The notes under the pieces: generated by a model | What the model was told of the DNA's origin: nothing | Seen by the model: the letters and a program-made list of their open reading frames with translations, nothing else | The model's database searches: none | Translations under genes and position numbers: made by a program | Source: an uncultured bacterium | GTDB lineage: Bacteria > Actinomycetota > Actinomycetes > S36-B12 | Reading direction: 5' to 3' | Assembly: GCA_903908025.1 (NCBI GenBank) | Contig: CAIVQM010000349.1 | Location: 1 to 17,715 of the forward strand | Length of the DNA stretch: 17,715 bases | Part shown: positions 12,678 through 17,715 of the stretch, in pieces | Layout of the letters: every line of letters starts with the position of its first letter | Numbering within the stretch: the stretch's first letter is position 1

Positions 12678-15194
12678 ATGAACCTGCCCACATCTGCGAA
12701 GGCCGTCATCATCGGAGCCGGCATCGTCGGAAACTCCATGGCCTACCACCTCGCGCGGCTCGGCTGGCGCGACATCGTGCAGGTCGACAAGGGCCCGCTG
12801 CCCAACCCCGGTGGCTCGACCGGTCACGCATCGAACTTCCTCTTCCCGGTGGATCACACCAAGGAGATGACGGAGCTGACGCACGAGAGCATGCGGCAGT
12901 ACAAGGAGATGGGCGTCCTCACCGAGTGCGGCGGCATCGAGGTCGCCCGTACTCCCGCGCGCATGCAGGAGCTGCAGCGCCGCATGTCCTCGGCGAAGTC
13001 GTTCGACATCGACGACACCCAGATCCTGACGCCCGACCAGGTCAAGGAGCTCGTCCCCTACATCGACGAGACCGTCATCCTCGGCGGCTTCTACACGCCG
13101 AGCGTGTGCGTGGTCGACTCCCTGCGGGCCGGAACGATCATGCGCGAGCGCGCGCTCGAGATGGGTGCGCTGTCCGTCTTCGCCAACACCGAGGTGCTCG
13201 ACATCGAGGTCGTGGACGGGCACGTCGCGGCCGTGCTCACGGACCAGGGCCGTATCGAGGCCGACTACGTCATCATCGCGTGCGGCTGCTGGAGCCCGAA
13301 GATGGCGAGAATGGCTGGCGCGATCATCCCGCTGACGCCCGCCGTCCACCAGATGAAGGACATCGGCCCGGTGCCACGCTTCGCCGACGCCAAGGGCGAC
13401 ATCGAGTACCCGATCGTCCGCGACATGGACACCAACATGTACGAGCGCCAGCACGGCAGCGGCCTCGAGGTCGGCTCCTACGCCCACCGGCCGATCCTGC
13501 ACGAGGTTGAGGACATCCCCTCCAACGCCGAGGCGGCCCTGTCCCCCACCGAGATGCCCTTCACCCAGGTCGACTTCGATCTGCAGGATGAGCACTCGCT
13601 CGAACTGATGCCCGAGATCATCGGCGACGAGAACGTGCGCGAGAAGTACGCCATCAATGGGCTGCTGTCCCTCACCCCCGACGGCATGCCGATCCTGGGC
13701 GAGACGCCTGAGGTCAAGGGCCTGTGGTCCGTCGCGGCGGTGTGGATCAAGGAAGGCCCCGGCACCGGCAAGTCGGTCGCTGAGTGGATGGTGCTCGGAG
13801 AGTCCGAGATCGACCTCCACGCGTCGGACATCGCTCGCTTCCATGACCACCACAAGACCCGCGAGCACATCGTGGCGCGCACCTCCGAGGGCTTCAACAA
13901 GACCTACGGGATCGTGCACCCGATGGAGCAGTGGGCCAGCAACCGCAACGTGCGCCTGTCGCCTTACTTCGAGCGCGAGAAGGCGCTGGACGCGGTGTTC
14001 TTCGAGACCGTGGGCTGGGAGCGGCCGTTCTGGTACGAGTCCAATGCCGGTCTGCTGGAGAAGTACGGCGATGCCGTCATGCCCCGCACATCGGAGTGGG
14101 AGGCACGCTGGTGGTCGCCCATCATCAACGCCGAGCACCTGGAGATGCGTGAGACCGCCGGTCTCGTCGACCTCACGGCCTTCTGCATCTTCGACGTGAT
14201 CGGTCTGGGCGCACTCGAAACCGTGCAGCGCACCGCCCTTCGACAGATGGACGTCGCTGTCGGCAAGGTCGTCTACACGCCGGTCCTGTCGCCCAATGGC
14301 GGCTTCAAGTCCGACCTGACGATCATGCGGCTCGCGCACGATCACTTCCGGGTCGTGACGGGTGGCGCCCACGGCATGGCTGACAAGAAGTGGTTCACCG
14401 ACCAGCTGCCCGCCGACGGCACCGCACAGGTCGTCGACCTCACCTCGACCTACACGACCCTTGGCATCTGGGGTCCGGCAGCCCGCACCATCCTGCAGGC
14501 CATCACGAAGGACGACGTCTCGAACGAGGGCTTCCCCTTCGGCACCTGCCGCGTGATCGAGATCGGCCCGCTGCGAGTCCTCGCCTCTCGCATCTCCTAC
14601 GTCGGCGACCTCGGCTGGGAGCTGTACCTGCCCATGGAGCAGGGCGCTCGCCTGTGGGACATCGTCTGGGCGGCCGGTCAGCCGCACGGCATGATCCCTG
14701 TCGGCATCGGGGTCTACGGCACGACGGGTCGACTCGAGAAGTCATACCGCGCCTACGGCAACGAGCTCGAGAGCGAGTACACCGTCGTCGAGGCCGGCAT
14801 GCAGATGAAGAAGGTCAAGGACGCCGAGTTCGTAGGCAAGGCGGCGCACCTGGCACACCGTGACGAGGACCCGGCAGCGATCCTGTGCTCCCTCACCGTC
14901 GACGACAACACCTCCTCGACGGGCGAGAAGCGCTACATGCTCGGCCGCGAGCCGATCCTGACCCTCGACGGAACGCCGATCACCGACCGCAAGAACCGTC
15001 GCTCGTACGCCAACAGCGCCGGCTCCGCGCCCTCGCTCGGCAAGCACGTGCTGATGTCCTACCTGCCGCCCGAGCATGCGGTCGAGGGCACCAAGCTGCT
15101 CGTCGAGTACCTCGGTGAGCAGTACCCCGTCACCGTTGCGCGCGTCGGCAACGCTCCGATCTTCGATGTCACCAACGAGCGGATCATGGGCTGA
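12678..15194 (+). CDS. FAD-dependent dimethylglycine/sarcosine dehydrogenase-type protein with C-terminal GcvT-like folate domain
   Basis: Flavoprotein of 838 aa, near the length of DMGDH and sarcosine dehydrogenase. The N-terminal DAO fold has the FAD motif IIGAGIVGNSMAYHLARLG (11-29) and GGSTGHASNF, where His50 aligns with the His that binds FAD covalently in DMGDH/SarDH. From about 430 onward is a GCV_T-like THF domain (AGLVDLTAFCIFDVIG, SYVGDLGWELY) and its C-terminal barrel. The reaction expected is oxidative N-demethylation with transfer of the C1 unit to THF as methylene-THF, and electrons to ETF. ATG 12678 follows GAGAGGGAAG; the longer frame from 12546 overlaps gntR and is discarded. 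It overlaps etfB by 1 nt, so the ETF pair is probably dedicated. Substrate may be dimethylglycine, sarcosine or both; context favours dimethylglycine. Confidence 0.88.
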   Translation: MNLPTSAKAVIIGAGIVGNSMAYHLARLGWRDIVQVDKGPLPNPGGSTGHASNFLFPVDHTKEMTELTHESMRQYKEMGVLTECGGIEVARTPARMQELQRRMSSAKSFDIDDTQILTPDQVKELVPYIDETVILGGFYTPSVCVVDSLRAGTIMRERALEMGALSVFANTEVLDIEVVDGHVAAVLTDQGRIEADYVIIACGCWSPKMARMAGAIIPLTPAVHQMKDIGPVPRFADAKGDIEYPIVRDMDTNMYERQHGSGLEVGSYAHRPILHEVEDIPSNAEAALSPTEMPFTQVDFDLQDEHSLELMPEIIGDENVREKYAINGLLSLTPDGMPILGETPEVKGLWSVAAVWIKEGPGTGKSVAEWMVLGESEIDLHASDIARFHDHHKTREHIVARTSEGFNKTYGIVHPMEQWASNRNVRLSPYFEREKALDAVFFETVGWERPFWYESNAGLLEKYGDAVMPRTSEWEARWWSPIINAEHLEMRETAGLVDLTAFCIFDVIGLGALETVQRTALRQMDVAVGKVVYTPVLSPNGGFKSDLTIMRLAHDHFRVVTGGAHGMADKKWFTDQLPADGTAQVVDLTSTYTTLGIWGPAARTILQAITKDDVSNEGFPFGTCRVIEIGPLRVLASRISYVGDLGWELYLPMEQGARLWDIVWAAGQPHGMIPVGIGVYGTTGRLEKSYRAYGNELESEYTVVEAGMQMKKVKDAEFVGKAAHLAHRDEDPAAILCSLTVDDNTSSTGEKRYMLGREPILTLDGTPITDRKNRRSYANSAGSAPSLGKHVLMSYLPPEHAVEGTKLLVEYLGEQYPVTVARVGNAPIFDVTNERIMG

Positions 15195-15952
15195 TGGAGA
15201 TCCTCGTCTGCATCAAGCGCGTGCCGATGGTGGGTGCAGCCCTCATCCTCACTGACGACGGCACCGAGCTCGACACGCGGCGCCTCGGCTTCCAGCTCAG
15301 CCCGCACGAGGAGAACGCCGTCGAGGCCGCCGTGCAGCTCGTCGAGAAGCACGGGGGCAGCGTCACGCTGCTCGCCATGGGCACGGCGGAGTCCGAGGAG
15401 CAGTTGCGCGAGCAGCTCGCCATCGGCGCTGACCGCGCGATCATCGCCCTCACGGACGGCAGTGAGCCCGACCCGCAGGCTACGGCGGCCGGGCTGCTCG
15501 AAGCGATCCGCGCCGATGGCGCACCGTTCGACCTGGTCCTGCTCGGGTCGGAGTCGGCCGATGTCGCGGGCTACCAGACGGGCATCCGCCTGGCACATGC
15601 CCTGGGGCTTCCCGTCGTCACAAACGTGAAGGGCCTGTCCATCACCGATGGCGTGGCCCGCTGCGAGCGTGCGGTCGGCAGCGAGCGAGAGGTCTATGAG
15701 GTCCCGCTCCCGGCCGTCATCACGGTCAGGGACGGCCTCAATATCCCGCGCTACCCCTCGGTTCCGGGCCGGATCAAGGCACGCAAGAAGCCGGTGACAA
15801 CCCATGAGGTCACCATCGGTGCGCCGCGCATCGTCAAGCATCGACTCGTGGTCCCACCGGCAACGGCCAAGGGAACCACGGTGCTGGAGCCGAATGCCGA
15901 GGGCGCTGCCGCACTCGTTGAGGCATTCCGTGAGATCGGAGTCCTCTCGTGA
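15194..15952 (+). CDS. etfB: Electron transfer flavoprotein beta subunit
   Basis: Beta subunit of ETF, 252 aa, the typical length. It begins with the standard MEILVCIKRVPMVG-type N terminus, and the central LLGSESADVAGYQTGIRLAHALGLP region is family-typical. With EtfA it would carry electrons from the upstream flavoprotein to ETF:quinone oxidoreductase. The ATG at 15194 shares its A with the TGA stop of the upstream gene, indicating translational coupling, and there is no strong ribosome binding site of its own. Its stop overlaps the etfA start by 4 nt. Confidence 0.94.
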   Translation: MEILVCIKRVPMVGAALILTDDGTELDTRRLGFQLSPHEENAVEAAVQLVEKHGGSVTLLAMGTAESEEQLREQLAIGADRAIIALTDGSEPDPQATAAGLLEAIRADGAPFDLVLLGSESADVAGYQTGIRLAHALGLPVVTNVKGLSITDGVARCERAVGSEREVYEVPLPAVITVRDGLNIPRYPSVPGRIKARKKPVTTHEVTIGAPRIVKHRLVVPPATAKGTTVLEPNAEGAAALVEAFREIGVLS

Positions 15953-16899
15953 TACTCGTCCTGCTTGATGTCGACCGCGATGCGCTCGACCCGGTGTCCC
16001 TTCAGGTCCTCACCCTGTCGCGCGGGCTCGATCCTGACGTGCAGGCAGTCGTCGCTGGCGACGCATCGGTCGCCGCCGAGGCAGCCGCACATGGCGCCGG
16101 CGTCGTGCATGTCGCCGAGCACCCTGGCCTCACCGACTATGCACCTCGCGCAACCGCGAAAGCCGTCGTCCAGCTGATCGCGTCCCTATCCCCCGCTGCC
16201 GTCCTCGCGGGCGGTACTCCCCGCGGCAACGAGGTCATGGCCCACGTGGCCGCCTTCCTCGACGCTCCGCTGGCGACCGACTGCACGTCGATCACGATGG
16301 GTGCGCCGTTCGAGGTCACCCGCGCCCGTTGGGGCGGCAATCTGCTCGAGGAGTCCTCGGTCACCGCATCGATGCTGCTCGCAACCATCCAGCCGCACGC
16401 CGTAGCAGCTGAGCCGTCCGCTGCCGCCGGCACGGTGCAGGCGTTCACCGCTGACCTCGATGATGCCGACCTCGCGGTGCGCATCGTGGAGCGCACCGGG
16501 GCGGCCGCCACCGGGGTCACCCTCGCGGAGGCGAGAGTCGTCGTATCGGGTGGGCGCGGCATGGGTGGCTCCGAGCCGTTCGCCATGCTCGATGACCTGG
16601 CCGCGCTTCTCGGCGGCACGGTCGGCTGCTCGCGCGTCGTCACGAGCGAGGGCTGGCGTCCGCACTCCGAGCAGGTCGGCCAGACCGGCACGAAGGTGGC
16701 ACCCGACCTGTACGTCGCATGTGGCATCAGCGGTGCTACCCAGCACCTGGCCGGCTGCAAGAACAGCAAGATGATCGTTGCCATCAACACGGACGGGCAG
16801 GCGCCGATCATGCAGATCGCCGACTACGCGGTCGTCGGCGACGTGCACGCGTTCCTCCCCCTCCTCCTCGCTCAGGCGCGCGCCGCCTCCGCGGGCTGA
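15949..16899 (+). CDS. etfA: Electron transfer flavoprotein alpha subunit
   Basis: Alpha subunit of ETF, 316 aa, normal length. The C-terminal FAD-binding domain shows VVSGGRGMGG, then WRPHSEQVGQTGTKV, ACGISGATQHLAG and VAINTDGQAPIMQIADYAVVGD, the standard order. The start is GTG at 15949, with GGAG a few nt upstream and a 4-nt overlap with etfB (GTGA). Position directly behind the dehydrogenase gene points to a pathway-specific ETF. It might also take electrons from MetF/MetV, but nothing in the sequence shows this. Confidence 0.94.
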   Translation: MILVLLDVDRDALDPVSLQVLTLSRGLDPDVQAVVAGDASVAAEAAAHGAGVVHVAEHPGLTDYAPRATAKAVVQLIASLSPAAVLAGGTPRGNEVMAHVAAFLDAPLATDCTSITMGAPFEVTRARWGGNLLEESSVTASMLLATIQPHAVAAEPSAAAGTVQAFTADLDDADLAVRIVERTGAAATGVTLAEARVVVSGGRGMGGSEPFAMLDDLAALLGGTVGCSRVVTSEGWRPHSEQVGQTGTKVAPDLYVACGISGATQHLAGCKNSKMIVAINTDGQAPIMQIADYAVVGDVHAFLPLLLAQARAASAG

Positions 16900-16926
16900 C
16901 CCAGACACCCACCCGAAGGAGCACCG

Positions 16927-17715
16927 GTGCCCTCTGACATCGAGATCGCCCAAGCCGCGAGCATGGATCGGATCAGCGACGTCGCGGACAGGCTCGGCAT
17001 CCCCGACGACTCCGTCGAGCCCTACGGCCACTACAAGGCCAAGGTGTCGCTGGACTACCTCGCCTCCCTGCCGGCAAACCCTGATGCGAAGTTGGTTCTC
17101 GTCACCGCGATCAGCCCGACGCCTCCGGGTGAGGGCAAGACGACGACGAGCGTCGGACTGGCTGACGGCCTGCAGGAGATCGGCAAGCGCACCATGGTGT
17201 GCCTGCGTGAGCCGTCCCTCGGGCCCGTCTTCGGGATGAAGGGCGGCGCGGCCGGCGGCGGGTACGCACAGATCGTGCCCATGGAGGACATCAACCTCCA
17301 CTTCACCGGCGACTTCAGCGCGATCGGCCTGGCCAACAACCTGCTCGCTGCCCTCCTCGACAATCACATCCATCACGGCAACACGCTCGACATCGATGTG
17401 CGCCGGGTGGTCTGGAAGCGCGTCGTGGACATGAACGATCGTGCGCTGCGTGACATCACCGTTGCGCTCGGCGGCCCCGGTAATGGCTTCCCGCGTGAGG
17501 ACGGCTTCGACATCGTTGTCGCGTCGGAGATCATGGCGATCTTCTGCCTGTCCACGTCACTCGAGGACCTCAAGGAACGCCTCGGCAACATCGTCGTGGC
17601 CTACAACCGAGCGAAGGAGCCGATCCGCGCACGGGACCTCAACGCCCATGGGGCCATGACCGTTCTGTTGAAGGATGCCCTTGCGCCGAACCTCGTGCAG
17701 ACGCTCGAGCACACG
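16927..17715 (+). CDS. fhs: Formate-tetrahydrofolate ligase (10-formyl-THF synthetase), 3' end cut by window edge
   Basis: 263 N-terminal codons are visible, less than half of the usual roughly 560-aa protein. The P-loop TPPGEGKTT lies at 65-73; further family segments are REPSLGPVFGMKGGAAGGGY (94-113), HFTGDFSAIGLANNLLAALLDNH and the GGPGNGFPREDGFDI region. The enzyme interconverts formate plus THF plus ATP with 10-formyl-THF. Behind genes that generate methylene-THF, the likely net direction is release of formate with ATP gain, which is inference. The GTG start at 16927 follows AAGGAG at about 6 nt, 27 nt after etfA, so it is probably in the same operon. A folD gene for the methylene- to formyl-THF steps would be expected further right. 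Confidence 0.93.
   Translation, partial: MPSDIEIAQAASMDRISDVADRLGIPDDSVEPYGHYKAKVSLDYLASLPANPDAKLVLVTAISPTPPGEGKTTTSVGLADGLQEIGKRTMVCLREPSLGPVFGMKGGAAGGGYAQIVPMEDINLHFTGDFSAIGLANNLLAALLDNHIHHGNTLDIDVRRVVWKRVVDMNDRALRDITVALGGPGNGFPREDGFDIVVASEIMAIFCLSTSLEDLKERLGNIVVAYNRAKEPIRARDLNAHGAMTVLLKDALAPNLVQTLEHT

Noticed and set aside
12567..14687. 706-codon open frame on the minus strand
   Set aside because: It lies antisense to the clearly conserved DMGDH-type gene, shows no recognisable motif, and results from the GC-rich codon pattern of the real gene.
16186..17376. 396-codon open frame on the minus strand
   Set aside because: Antisense to etfA and fhs, both strongly recognised on the plus strand.

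Overview
The window is a compact catabolic gene cluster from a GC-rich bacterium. GTG and TTG starts, strong GGAGG-type ribosome binding sites, many stop/start overlaps and GC-rich third codon positions fit an actinobacterium best. A GC-rich alphaproteobacterium cannot be excluded from sequence alone, because similar betaine clusters occur there. I see no rRNA, tRNA, CRISPR array or transposase gene. The cluster runs off both edges.

Layout. (1) Positions 1-5400, minus strand, one apparent operon read right to left: a non-pyrrolysine MttB-family methyltransferase (probably glycine betaine:corrinoid), choline dehydrogenase BetA, betaine aldehyde dehydrogenase BetB, and the ATPase of a ProV/OpuAA-type betaine ABC importer (cut by the left edge). 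(2) 5401-5511: divergent control region with a GTTCC/GGAAC inverted-repeat cluster, a probable IclR operator. (3) 5512-11652, plus strand, seven tightly packed genes: IclR regulator, corrinoid protein, Cys-rich MetV-like protein, MetF, methyl-THF:corrinoid methyltransferase, a RACo-like ferredoxin/ASKHA corrinoid activator, and a DUF1638 protein. (4) 11611-11910: a 98-bp direct repeat containing the DUF1638 gene end plus a palindrome, with low-complexity GC-rich DNA between the copies. (5) 11951-17715, plus strand: GntR/FCD regulator, a DMGDH/SarDH-type flavoprotein fused to a GcvT-like domain, EtfB, EtfA and formate-THF ligase Fhs (cut by the right edge).

How it works together (inference from families and context). 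Choline or betaine is imported; BetA and BetB oxidise choline to glycine betaine. The MttB-family enzyme moves one methyl group from betaine to the Co(I) corrinoid protein, leaving dimethylglycine. The dihydropteroate-synthase-type methyltransferase passes the methyl to THF. MetF with the MetV-like protein oxidises methyl-THF to methylene-THF. The RACo-like protein rescues corrinoid that has oxidised to Co(II). The GcvT-fused flavoprotein with its own ETF oxidises dimethylglycine, and possibly sarcosine, giving more methylene-THF. Fhs can release the C1 units as formate with ATP gain. The result is a nearly complete choline-to-glycine route in which the first betaine demethylation uses oxygen-sensitive corrinoid chemistry of a kind best known from anaerobes, placed among genes typical of respiratory metabolism.
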